Shown: positions 53,918 through 61,287, counted from the first letter of the stretch. The stretch is 64,000 nucleotides of DNA from Bacteroidaceae bacterium (GCA_016280445.1 JAEEGS010000016.1:41351-105350), one strand, 5' to 3'. The notes: generated by a model not told the origin, from the sequence alone. Numbers and translations are program-made.

Positions 53918-54805
53918 ATGAAAGCATTTGTATTCCCCGGTCAGGGCGCCCAGTTCACAGGTATGGGCAAAGACCTCTACGACACCAACCCTAAAGCCAA
54001 AGAGTTGTTTGACAAGGCCAACGAAATCCTCGGCTTCGACATCACCAAAATCATGTTCGAAGGCACAGCCGAAGAACTGAAGCAAACCAAGGTGACCCAG
54101 CCAGCCGTGTTCCTCCACTCTGTCATCTCAGCCATCTGTCTCGGCGACGCATTCGATGCCGACATGGTGGGTGGTCACTCACTCGGTGAGTTCTCCGCAC
54201 TCGTTGCAGCAGGTGCCCTGTCATTCGAAGACGGCCTGAAACTCGTATCCAAGCGTGCTATGGCCATGCAGAAGGCTTGCGAGGCAGCACCCTCCACAAT
54301 GGCAGCCATCATCGGTCTTCCAGACGAGAAGATTGAAGAGGTATGCGCATCCATCTCCAAACCCGGCTACATTGTTGTACCCGCCAACTACAACAACCCC
54401 GGCCAGTTGGTTATCTCCGGTAACGTGGAGGCCATCAACGAGGCATGCGAAGCCTTGAAGGCAGCAGGTGCCAAGCGCGCACTCCCCCTCCCTGTCGGCG
54501 GTGCCTTCCACTCACCTCTCATGCAGCCAGCCAAGGATGAACTCCAGGCAGCCATCGAGGCAACCACTTTCTCCGCACCTAAGTGCCCAGTTTATCAGAA
54601 CGTGGATGCTCAGGCACACACCAACCCCGAGGAAATCAAGCAGAACCTCATCGCCCAGCTCACAGCCCCTGTGAAGTGGACCTACGAGGTGCAGGCCATG
54701 ATTGCCGCTGGTGCCACCGACTTCACCGAGTGTGGTCCAGGCAAGGCGCTTCAGGGCATGATTGCCAAGATTGACCGCGACGTGACCGCTCACGGAATCG
54801 CATAA
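53918..54805 (+). CDS. fabD: Malonyl-CoA:ACP transacylase
   Basis: Loads malonate onto acyl carrier protein for fatty acid synthesis. Signatures: FVFPGQGAQFTGMGKDLY at the N-terminus, the nucleophile elbow GGHSLGEFS with Ser88, and GGAFHSPLM with the catalytic His near residue 199. 295 residues, cytoplasmic. It stands alone between the L20 terminator and a long inverted repeat. Confidence 0.96.
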   Translation: MKAFVFPGQGAQFTGMGKDLYDTNPKAKELFDKANEILGFDITKIMFEGTAEELKQTKVTQPAVFLHSVISAICLGDAFDADMVGGHSLGEFSALVAAGALSFEDGLKLVSKRAMAMQKACEAAPSTMAAIIGLPDEKIEEVCASISKPGYIVVPANYNNPGQLVISGNVEAINEACEALKAAGAKRALPLPVGGAFHSPLMQPAKDELQAAIEATTFSAPKCPVYQNVDAQAHTNPEEIKQNLIAQLTAPVKWTYEVQAMIAAGATDFTECGPGKALQGMIAKIDRDVTAHGIA

Positions 54806-54825
54806 ATCATTCACGCTCATTCATC

Positions 54826-54904
54826 ATTCACAATTCATAATTCATAATTACCCTTCGGTTTGTACACATAACCAGGACCCAATTATGAGTTATGAATTGT
54901 GAAT
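54826..54904. repeat. 24-bp inverted repeat between fabD and the amylase gene
   Basis: The arms at 54826-54849 and 54881-54904 (ATTCACAATTCATAA...) match at 23 of 24 positions, with a 31-nt spacer. There is no T-tract after it. It fills most of the fabD-amylase gap and may act as a terminator or be a member of a dispersed AT-rich repeat family. Confidence 0.7.
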
Positions 54905-54946
54905 TTCACTCCTAACTCCTAACTTTTAACTCCCATACTAATATCA

Positions 54947-56635
54947 ATGGAAAAACTAATCATATACCAAGTCTTCACACGCCTCTTCGGAGCCAATGCC
55001 AACAAGAACGTGAGCCACGGCACGAAGAAGGAGAATGGTTGTGGCAAGATGGCCGACTTCACAGGAGCCGCATTGGCTGAAATCAAGAAACTCGGCGCCA
55101 CCCACATCTGGTACACAGGCCTCATCGAGCATGCCACCAAAAGCGACTACACGCAGTATGGCATCCAGCGCGACCACCCGGCCGTGGTGAAAGGCATTGC
55201 CGGCAGCCCGTATGCCATCAAGGACTACTACGACATCGACCCCGACCTCGCCACCAAGGTGCCAGAGCGAATGAAGGAATTCGAGAACCTCATCATGCGC
55301 ACCCACAAGGCCGAACTGAAGATGATTATCGACTTCGTGCCCAACCACGTGGCACGTCAGTACCACTCCGATGCCAAGCCCGAAGGCGTGAGAGACCTTG
55401 GCGAGGATGACGACACCACCATGTCGTTCAGCCCCTACAACAACTTCTACTACATGCCCGGCACACAGTTCTCGCCCAACTTCTCGCTGCACGACGACGA
55501 ACTGGGAGACTATGTGGAATCGCCAGCCAAGGTGACAGGCAACGACTGCTTCACCCCCTGGGTGGGTCAGAACGATTGGTACGAGACCGTCAAGCTCAAC
55601 TACGGTGTTGACTATCAGGGCTGCAACCAACTCATCTTCTGCCCCTCCACCCCAAGCACCTGGATTAAGATGCGCGACATCCTCCTGTTCTGGGCCAGCA
55701 AAGGCATCGACGGCTTCCGCTGCGACATGGCCGAAATGGTGCCCTGCGACTTCTGGGGATGGGTCATCCCGCAGGTGAAGGCAAAATATCCCGACATCAT
55801 CTTCATCGCCGAAGTGTACAACCCGCACGAATACCGCAATTACCTCTATCGCGGACGCTTCGACTACCTCTACGACAAGGTGGGACTCTACGACACCATC
55901 CGCTCCGTCGTGGGTGGCAACACCGCCACCAGCATCACGGGAGCCTGGCAGAGTGTCGACGACATCCACAGCCACATGCTCAACTTCCTCGAGAACCACG
56001 ACGAACAGCGCATCGCCTCCAAATTCTTCGCAGGCAATGCCGAGAAAGGCAAACCCGCCCTGCTCGTCAGCGCCCTCATGAACACCAACCCCATGATGGT
56101 GTACTTCGGTCAGGAACTGGGCGAACAAGGCATGTACTCCGAAGGCTTCAGCGGACAAGACGGCCGCACCACCATCTTCGACTACTGGACCATCGACCTC
56201 ATCCGCCGTTGGCGCAACAACAACAAATTCGATGGCACCCTCCTCTCCAAGGAAGAGAAAGACCTGCAGAAATACTACACCAAGGTGCTCAACATCTGCA
56301 ACACCGAGAAAGCCATCCGCGAAGGCGCCTTCTTCGACATCATGTACGTCAACTATGGCGAAGGCATGAACGAACACCGCCAATACGCCTTCCTCCGCAA
56401 ATCGGGCAAGGAACTCATCCTCGTCATCGCCAACTTCGACGATGCACCCGCCCGTTCATGGGTGAAAATTCCAGCCCACGCCTTCGAGTGCCTCGACATT
56501 CCCGTCAGCGAAAATGAACGCGAATGCAAAGACCTCCTCACCGGCAAGAAAGAGAAGAAAATCCTCATCCCCGATGGCACCCTCTACCTCGAACTGCCAC
56601 CGCAAGGAGGAAAGGTGCTCAAGTTCAAACTCTGA
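54947..56635 (+). CDS. GH13-family alpha-amylase-like enzyme, cytoplasmic
   Basis: 562 residues without a signal peptide, so it probably acts on internal glycogen or imported maltodextrin. The (beta/alpha)8 barrel shows MIIDFVPNH (region I), GFRCDMAE with nucleophile Asp260 (region II), FIAEVYNP with acid/base Glu289 (region III) and ENHDEQR with Asp352 (region IV). A beta-sandwich domain C follows. The last 13 codons and the following terminator occur again as a displaced copy at 61150-61287. Exact specificity (amylase, neopullulanase or related) cannot be fixed. Confidence 0.9.
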   Translation: MEKLIIYQVFTRLFGANANKNVSHGTKKENGCGKMADFTGAALAEIKKLGATHIWYTGLIEHATKSDYTQYGIQRDHPAVVKGIAGSPYAIKDYYDIDPDLATKVPERMKEFENLIMRTHKAELKMIIDFVPNHVARQYHSDAKPEGVRDLGEDDDTTMSFSPYNNFYYMPGTQFSPNFSLHDDELGDYVESPAKVTGNDCFTPWVGQNDWYETVKLNYGVDYQGCNQLIFCPSTPSTWIKMRDILLFWASKGIDGFRCDMAEMVPCDFWGWVIPQVKAKYPDIIFIAEVYNPHEYRNYLYRGRFDYLYDKVGLYDTIRSVVGGNTATSITGAWQSVDDIHSHMLNFLENHDEQRIASKFFAGNAEKGKPALLVSALMNTNPMMVYFGQELGEQGMYSEGFSGQDGRTTIFDYWTIDLIRRWRNNNKFDGTLLSKEEKDLQKYYTKVLNICNTEKAIREGAFFDIMYVNYGEGMNEHRQYAFLRKSGKELILVIANFDDAPARSWVKIPAHAFECLDIPVSENERECKDLLTGKKEKKILIPDGTLYLELPPQGGKVLKFKL

Positions 56636-56744
56636 CCCTCAAACCTCCCCACACAGAAAAGACCCTCTCCAGCCTCCCCCTTGGGAGCCTCGGAGAGGGT
56701 CTTTCTTTCTCTCTCCCTCAACAGGGAGAGTTGGAGAGGGTCTT
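56594..56744. repeat. Source copy of the duplicated amylase 3' end
   Basis: From CTGCCACCGCAAGGAGG (last 13 codons of the amylase gene) through the terminator, this segment matches 61150-61287 almost base for base over the first 75 bp, differs in the hairpin loop, then matches again to GAGAGGGTCTT. Confidence 0.9.
56657..56744 (+). terminator. Terminator after the amylase gene (GAGAGGGTCTT element)
   Basis: AAAAGACCCTCTCC pairs with GGAGAGGGTCTTTC (56657-56704), followed by a second hairpin CTCTCCCT-CAAC-AGGGAGAG and another GGAGAGGGTCTT. Similar units occur at 58071, 60276, 60462 and 61215. Confidence 0.8.
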
Positions 56745-56792
56745 GATCACCCATTGTAACATACATCTGCTTTAGAGGTTCAAAAATCCAGG

Positions 56793-56859
56793 AATGCACT
56801 AAAGTAGTGCGCTTTTTTATAAAATCCTGCACTACTTTAGTGCATTTTCGTTATCTTTG
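56793..56859 (+). promoter_or_regulatory. Inverted repeat overlapping the ATPase promoter
   Basis: AATGCACTAAAGTAGTGC (56793-56810) is exactly inverted at 56829-56846, and each arm is itself nearly palindromic (GCACTA-N3-TAGTGC). The right arm covers the -33 region of a -7 box TATCTTTG at 56852-56859, about 30 bp before the ATG. This is the layout of a repressor operator, possibly for autoregulation. Confidence 0.65.
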
Positions 56860-56888
56860 CAACCGAAATAGCATAAATAGACTCAATT

Positions 56889-58061
56889 ATGGATATATCA
56901 CTGGTCGAATTCATGGAAGGTCAGCTAAAGCAGACCACAGCCACATTCCATCGTTATATGTATGACAAAATCAGTTGGAATTCTCGCATGTTCGGACTGG
57001 TCGGGCCACGAGGTGTGGGCAAGTCCACGATGGTGTTGCAATACATGAAAGAGCACCGGCCAACCCAAAAGATGCTCTATGTGAGTGCCGACCATTTATA
57101 CTTCACAACCCACACACTAGTTGATACAGCCGCCGAATTCGTCAAGGAAGGAGGTGAACAACTGTTTATAGATGAGATACATAAATATGAGAATTGGTCA
57201 CGCGAACTGAAACAGATATACGATTCATACCCCGAACTGAAAGTCGGTTTCACTGGTTCTTCCGTGCTTGACATCTACAAAGGTCATGCAGATTTGAGTC
57301 GCCGTGCTCCCATATTCATGATGCAAGGATTATCATTTAGAGAATACCTGACACTCTTCCATCAGATAGAAGCCTCCGTCTATGCCCTCGATGACATTCT
57401 ACACTTAAAGGTTTCCATACCAGCCCTGAACCATCCCCTTCCATTATTTCGAGAATACCTCCGCACAGGCTATTATCCTTTCTCAGGCGATAGCGATTTC
57501 GAGATAAGACTCCGCCAAGTGGTCAATCAGACCATGGAAACAGACATTCCTCAATATGCCAACATGAATGCCTCCACAGGCCGAAAACTGAAAAAACTTC
57601 TTGCAGTCATCGCCCAAAGTGTGCCTTTCAAACCCGTCATGGATTCATTGGCCAGCGTTATCGGTGTCAGCCGCAATGTTCTCCCCGGCCATTTTCTATA
57701 CATGGAGCAAGCCGGCATGATTGGACAGCTGCGTGATGACACGGGTGGAATCCGAGGTGTGGGCAAAGTTGAGAAAGTCTATCTTGACAATCCCAATCTG
57801 GCCTATCTCTTAGGACACGAATCAACAGACATCGGTAATATCCGTGAAACATTCTTCTACAATCAGATGCGCGTGACAACTGATGTCGTCAGCTCCCGCA
57901 TCAGCGATTTCGAGATTGACGGCAAAACCTTTGAGGTGGGCGGAAAGAAAAAAGGGAAAAAACAAATCAGTGAAGCCGCTGAAGGGTATGTAGTCAAAGA
58001 TGACATAGAATTTGGCTCATCAAACACCATCCCCCTCTGGATGTTCGGCCTCACCTATTAG
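56889..58061 (+). CDS. AAA ATPase with DUF4143-like C-terminal region
   Basis: 390 residues. N-terminal ATPase of the AAA_14 type: Walker A GPRGVGKST (about 39-47), Walker B QLFIDEIHKY (about 96-105) and sensor VGFTGSSVLDI. The C-terminal half (LREYLRTGYYPF, GVSRNVLPGHFLYMEQAGMI, KVYLDNPNLAYLL) matches the layout of AAA_14-DUF4143 proteins, but the usual acidic endonuclease-like residues near the end are not clear (DFEIDGKTFEVGGKKKGKKQI). Such genes are common accessory genes of uncertain role. Flanked by repeats on both sides. Confidence 0.82.
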   Translation: MDISLVEFMEGQLKQTTATFHRYMYDKISWNSRMFGLVGPRGVGKSTMVLQYMKEHRPTQKMLYVSADHLYFTTHTLVDTAAEFVKEGGEQLFIDEIHKYENWSRELKQIYDSYPELKVGFTGSSVLDIYKGHADLSRRAPIFMMQGLSFREYLTLFHQIEASVYALDDILHLKVSIPALNHPLPLFREYLRTGYYPFSGDSDFEIRLRQVVNQTMETDIPQYANMNASTGRKLKKLLAVIAQSVPFKPVMDSLASVIGVSRNVLPGHFLYMEQAGMIGQLRDDTGGIRGVGKVEKVYLDNPNLAYLLGHESTDIGNIRETFFYNQMRVTTDVVSSRISDFEIDGKTFEVGGKKKGKKQISEAAEGYVVKDDIEFGSSNTIPLWMFGLTY

Positions 58062-58070
58062 ATTTCCTTT

Positions 58071-58126
58071 CCTCTCCCTCAACAGGGAGAGCCGGAGAGG
58101 GTCTTCAATTGACTCCGTCGAGCTAA
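58071..58126. repeat. GAGAGGGTCTT hairpin unit plus GACTCCGTCGAG word
   Basis: CTCTCCCT-CAAC-AGGGAGAG forms an 8-bp stem, followed by GGAGAGGGTCTT, right after the ATPase stop, so it probably ends that transcript. It continues into TTCAATTGACTCCGTCGAGC (58104 on), nearly the reverse complement of the word at 43553-43575. Confidence 0.75.
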
Positions 58127-58127
58127 A

Positions 58128-58232
58128 ATTTCTGTGATTTCTGTGTTTTCTGTGTGAGATTAAAGAGAGCCATGCGGGCTCTCGCAGAAAAAGAATATTA
58201 TTTCACACAGAAATCACAGAAAACACAGAAAG
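58128..58232. repeat. Palindromic repeat element, copy 1
   Basis: About 105 bp. The left arm (TTTCTGTGATTTCTGTGTTT...) and right arm (...CACACAGAAATCACAGAAAA) are inverted and built from the 9-mer block TTTCTGTGA. The centre holds GAGAGCC-ATGCG-GGCTCTC (58165-58183), then GCAGAAA and AGAATATTATTTCACACAG. No coding capacity. Confidence 0.9.
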
Positions 58233-58267
58233 AATGGAGAGAGAAAGTTGGGGGGCACAATTGTTCA

Positions 58268-58460
58268 TTTTAACACGAATAACACTAATTTTCACAAAAC
58301 TATGCAGCGAGCATTGATTACACAAAGCACCTTCTGTGCTACGAATTTCACTAATGCCGTCCGGATGGTTCGTGAAATTTGCAGCCGTCCACGGCTTCGA
58401 GGAATAATTATCCTGTCCGCATGGCAAAATTTGTCTAATTCGTGTAATTCGTGTTGAAAT
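58268..58460. repeat. Second fold-back type (AACACGAATTACACGAATT arms)
   Basis: The left arm TTTTAACACGAATAACACTA (58268 on) is imperfectly inverted at 58426-58460 (AATTCGTGTAATTCGTGTTG). The middle, about 130 bp, has small hairpins and no gene. It sits between copies 1 and 2 of the other palindromic element. Confidence 0.7.
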
Positions 58461-58510
58461 AAACGTCCGAACCTTCAAGAGAGAGAATGGAGAAAAGTTG
58501 ACAATTGAAA

Positions 58511-58617
58511 ATTTCTGTGCTTTCTGTGCTTTCTGTGTGAGATTGAAAGAGAGCCATGCGGGCTCTCGCAGAAAGAGAATATTATTTCACACAGAAAGCA
58601 CAGAAAACACAGAAAAA
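58511..58617. repeat. Palindromic repeat element, copy 2
   Basis: Same plan as copy 1, with arms built on TTTCTGTGC. The core GAGAGCCATGCGGGCTCTCG and the following GCAGAAAGAGAATATTATTT are almost identical to copies 1 and 3. Confidence 0.9.
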
Positions 58618-58660
58618 AGAGAAAAACATATAGTCCAAAAATGAATTTCTGATTGAATTA

Positions 58661-58692
58661 TTTGTTTGTTCCAAATAAATGTTCTACTTTTG
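58661..58692 (+). promoter_or_regulatory. Promoter of the candidate RNA and Abi gene
   Basis: TTTG (58661-58664), 20-bp spacer, TACTTTTG (58685-58692). Transcription should start near 58698, just before the predicted structured RNA. Confidence 0.75.
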
Positions 58693-58697
58693 CATCA

Positions 58698-58752
58698 CTA
58701 GAACCCGCCAAGCCTCTCTACGATGCTCAAATGTGCGGGTCGTTTTTTATTT
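58698..58752 (+). ncRNA. Candidate small structured RNA upstream of the Abi gene
   Basis: Right after the promoter lies AGAACCCGCCAAGCC ... ATGTGCGGGTCG followed by TTTTTTATTTT. ACCCGC (58703-58708) pairs with GCGGGT (58735-58740), enclosing a 26-nt loop, and the T-tract makes it look like a self-terminating RNA of about 50 nt. To my knowledge small RNAs have been reported upstream of AbiF-type genes; whether this one belongs to them needs a covariance search. It could also be a leader attenuator. Confidence 0.6.
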
Positions 58753-58760
58753 TAAATACA

Positions 58761-59663
58761 ATGAGCACAAAAGTTCCTTTTCCAAAACCCTACATCACCC
58801 CCTCTGATCTCGTACAATTATTACAATCGCGTGGCTTAATTGTTGAAGATGCAGCCAAAGCAGGGAGTTATCTTCAGCACATTGGCTATTATCGATTGTC
58901 AGCCTACATGTACCCTTTTTTGCAGATTCCAAAGAATCAGCATCGGTATAAACCAGACGCATCTTTCCGAAAAGTGATGATGCTGTATCGCTTTGACAAG
59001 AAGTTGCGCTTGCTCATGTTCAATGAGATTGAAAAAATAGAGGTTGCCGTACGGAGTGCCATTGTCAATGTCGGTTGTGAACAAACAGGCAATGCATTCT
59101 GGATGACAGACATCCACAACTTCGTAAATTCTGAAAAGCACATACAGACGATGCGATTGATCGATGATGAACTTCGGCGTTCACGAGAGGACTTTATTAG
59201 CCATTTCCATCAAACCTACTCTGACGACTACCCACCTGCATGGATGCTATCAGAGATTCTTCCTTTTGGCGTAATGACCAACATATACAGCAATATTAGG
59301 AATAAGCGCATCAAGAAGAAAGTGGCACAACAATTTGGACTTCAAGTGGCACCTTTTGAATCATGGCTGACCATTGTAACACTGACACGCAATTCGTGCT
59401 GTCACCATGCTCGCGTATGGAATAAGCAGAACACGATTCGCCCCATGTTGCCAAATCGATTGAATTATGCATGGATTACTATTCCCGTAGACATGCTACG
59501 TATCTATTTCAATCTGTGCATTATCAAATATCTTCTCAATACCATATCTCCGCAGAACGACATGACCAATAAAATCCAATCTTTGTTGGCCGCATACCCT
59601 GATGTTGACACTGCAGCCATGGGATTTCCGCATGAATGGGAAAAGGAACCGCTATGGAAATAG
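58761..59663 (+). CDS. Abi_2-family abortive-infection protein (AbiD/AbiF-like)
   Basis: 300 residues from ATG 58761. The frame opens at 58653, but that part spans the promoter and the RNA. Family signatures: PYITPSDLVQLLQSRGL, YLQHIGYYRLSAYMYPF, FDKKLRLLMFNEIEKIEVAVR, WMLSEILPFG, and TRNSCCHHARVWN, which contains the HEPN-type R-x4-H motif of RNA-cleaving proteins. It probably acts in phage defence by stopping growth of infected cells. It sits alone in a repeat-rich, gene-poor zone, typical of a mobile defence gene. Confidence 0.88.
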   Translation: MSTKVPFPKPYITPSDLVQLLQSRGLIVEDAAKAGSYLQHIGYYRLSAYMYPFLQIPKNQHRYKPDASFRKVMMLYRFDKKLRLLMFNEIEKIEVAVRSAIVNVGCEQTGNAFWMTDIHNFVNSEKHIQTMRLIDDELRRSREDFISHFHQTYSDDYPPAWMLSEILPFGVMTNIYSNIRNKRIKKKVAQQFGLQVAPFESWLTIVTLTRNSCCHHARVWNKQNTIRPMLPNRLNYAWITIPVDMLRIYFNLCIIKYLLNTISPQNDMTNKIQSLLAAYPDVDTAAMGFPHEWEKEPLWK

Positions 59664-60111
59664 TCCGCTTATGATTGAGTATCAGAATATCGTTTCTTCC
59701 AATACTCAAAATACTTTTTTCCTTACCCTCTCAACCAATCAATGGCTTCTTTCCCATTTCACCAATCTCGTTCGACGATTATACTTTTGAGATTTTTTAC
59801 AAACTCATAGGAATTGATGTCAGCAATGTCAGCAAACCTTCGGCTCGACGAAGTCAAACATCAATCATCATGTAATTTGTACATGAAAATGAGAAATCCA
59901 TACGTGTTTGTTGTAAAACAAGGGCATTGCTTGCAAAAAGTTGTAAACTTGTCCATGTTCCTCGCTAAAAACTCCCAAAAAACTCCAAATGGACAGGGTC
60001 ATGCGACCGAAGAGTGAATTCGCGTATAGAGAAAGGCCACAATTTGACCTTTGCGACGATGGCAAGGGTGTTCCGTTCCATGGGCATCCAAGCCACTCTT
60101 GACATGGGCAA
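59664..60111. other. Gene-free stretch
   Basis: About 450 bp with no supported gene on either strand and no promoter I trust. It contains one partial copy of the CTCGACGAAGTCAA word (about 59850-59864), inside a small hairpin CTTCGGCTCGACGAAG. Confidence 0.6.
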
Positions 60112-60226
60112 ATTTCTGTGATTTCTGTGATTTCTGTGATTTCTGTGTGAGATTAGATGAGAGCCATGCGGGCTCTCGCAGAAAAAGAATATTATTTCAC
60201 ACAGAAAGCACAGAAAGCACGGAAAG
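60112..60226. repeat. Palindromic repeat element, copy 3
   Basis: Same as copies 1 and 2, but the left arm has four 9-mer blocks (ATTTCTGTG in tandem), showing that the arm grows by block duplication. The core GAGAGCCATGCGGGCTCTCG is identical. Confidence 0.9.
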
Positions 60227-60562
60227 AAGGGAGAAAAATGGGAAATTGACAATTTCCGTGTTTTGACTCCGTCGAGTCGGAGAGGGTCTTGAGAGGGTCT
60301 TTCCCTTTGGCGGGTTCCCGTCTCAAAGAGACCGATGTCGTGCTGCAGCCTTTTATCTGAGTGCTTGCACACAAGGAAAAGCATGCAACCACAACATCCA
60401 AGGCATAGCCTTACCCGCACCAACATTTTTCTGTGAATTTCCGTGTTTTCTGTGTGATCTCATCTCTCTCCCTAAACAGGGAGAGTCGGAGTGGGTCTTG
60501 GGAGAGCCGGAGAGGGTCTTTCCTTCTCTCTCCCTCAACAGGGAGAGCCGGAGAGGGTCTTT
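60227..60562. repeat. Mosaic of repeat fragments (GAGAGGGTCTT units, partial TTTCTGTG arm)
   Basis: No gene seen. It contains TTTGACTCCGTCGAGTCGG (about 60262), two GAGAGGGTCTT ends (to 60302), a short TTTCTGTGAATTTCCGTG arm (60430-60455) and two tandem hairpin units with CTCTCCCT-AGGGAGAG stems (60464-60562). Confidence 0.7.
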
Positions 60563-60571
60563 CTTTCCTTC

Positions 60572-60643
60572 CACTACCCTAATTACCTCACTGTCACTAC
60601 CGTAATTACGTTCCTTCCACTGACGTAATTACCTCAGTGGAAG
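60572..60643. repeat. Three 23-bp repeats with a TAATTA palindromic core
   Basis: Units start at 60572, 60595 and 60618 (CACTACCCTAATTACC, CACTACCGTAATTACG, CACTGACGTAATTACC), exactly 23 bp apart. The second core CGTAATTACG is a perfect palindrome. The last unit also lies in a hairpin with perfect 10-bp arms (CTTCCACTGA / TCAGTGGAAG, 60614-60643). Confidence 0.75.
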
Positions 60644-60656
60644 TGCGTGTGCCGCC

Positions 60657-60987
60657 CTATGGGGGATGGAGCAGCAGGTCGGCAAGGTCGGTGTTGGGTA
60701 GAAAGGATTCGAGACGAGGCGAGACGTGGTAGTCGATGCCGGTGTGAGTTGCATCTGGTGGGTCCACTTCTCGTAGCAACCGCTGTCGGGGAAGAGGATG
60801 ACGTGCCCACATGGTCGGCCACATAGTTACAACCGTTCTGCGTATCCACATAGCGCACGAAGCACTTCAGTTTTCCGCAATGCGGGCAGGTGAACTTCTG
60901 CTGGCGGCATCCCGTCACCTTGGGAGTCTCTAATTGATATCGAAAAGATTATTCATACAGATTCCATTTTTTGTTGTTTTGACTCAT
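60657..60987 (-). pseudogene. Broken DUF6371-like gene of a mobile element
   Basis: Reading the minus strand from ATG 60987 gives MSQNNKKWNLYE, then a TAA at 60949-60951, then in the same frame SFRYQLETPKVTGCRQQKFT followed by CPHCGKLKCFVRYVD and YVADHVG, a zinc-ribbon N-terminus like DUF6371 proteins of Bacteroidetes mobilizable elements. Near 60800 the frame shifts to HVILFPDSGCYEKWTHQMQ ... LPNTDLADLLL, which resembles the C-terminal part. The middle (well over 100 residues in intact relatives) is deleted. So: one nonsense codon, one internal deletion and a frameshift. Confidence 0.7.
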
Positions 60988-61004
60988 TTTTGTTGGCGAT
61001 TTCC

Positions 61005-61051
61005 GTTTGTTGTTGGAGCCGCTATATATATAGGCGGCTCCAACAACAAAC
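61005..61051. repeat. Perfect 18-bp inverted repeat around TATATATATAG
   Basis: GTTTGTTGTTGGAGCCGC (61005-61022) and GCGGCTCCAACAACAAAC (61034-61051) are exact complements with an 11-nt loop. It lies upstream of the broken DUF6371-like gene and at the end of the gene fragment to its right. No T-tract on the minus strand, so it is not a clear terminator. Confidence 0.85.
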
Positions 61052-61150
61052 AAAAATCTTATCGCGGCGAGTCTCACGGAGCACCTGTCTAAGCTGCTCT
61101 TTAGCCTGCTCTTCAGCAGTTGGTTGGTTTACAGCCTCGCTCACGATGTC
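61022..61150 (-). pseudogene. 3' fragment of an unidentified gene
   Basis: An open minus-strand frame reads DIVSEAVNQPTAEEQAKEQL ... RRDKIFVCCWSRLYI and stops at 61022-61024. The composition looks like a real helical protein end. It is cut exactly at 61150, where the displaced amylase copy begins, so it appears truncated by that rearrangement. It probably belonged to the same mobile element as the DUF6371-like gene. Confidence 0.4.
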
Positions 61151-61287
61151 TGCCACCGCAAGGAGGAAAGGTGCTCAAGTTCAAACTCTGACCCTCAAAC
61201 CTCCCCACACAGAAAAGACCCTCTCAGGGCTTCCGGAGAGGGTCTTTCTTTCTCTCTCCCTCAACAGGGAGAGCTGGAGAGGGTCTT
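61150..61287. repeat. Displaced copy of the amylase 3' end and terminator
   Basis: CTGCCACCGCAAGGAGG through AAAAGACCCTCTC repeats 56594-56669; after a different loop it matches again to GAGAGGGTCTT. It holds the last 13 codons and stop of the amylase gene with nothing of the amylase upstream. Confidence 0.9.

Noticed and set aside
54956..56383. 475-residue open frame on the minus strand opposite the amylase gene
   Set aside because: It is an antisense shadow of a clearly recognisable GH13 gene, rich in Val/His/Glu as expected from the reverse of its codon pattern, with no domain and no promoter.
56514..56775. Short frames across the amylase terminator, similar to frames at 60990-61379
   Set aside because: The similarity comes from the duplicated amylase 3' end and hairpin units, not from a gene family.
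58653..58760. N-terminal extension of the Abi gene from 58653
   Set aside because: This part contains the promoter and the hairpin with T-tract; the conserved family start is at 58761.
59664..60111. Small frames of 60-70 residues on both strands
   Set aside because: No conserved motif, start signal or promoter; most cross repeat fragments.
58128..60226. CRISPR array
   Set aside because: The repeats are large palindromes at irregular spacing, with genes between them and no cas genes or uniform spacers.
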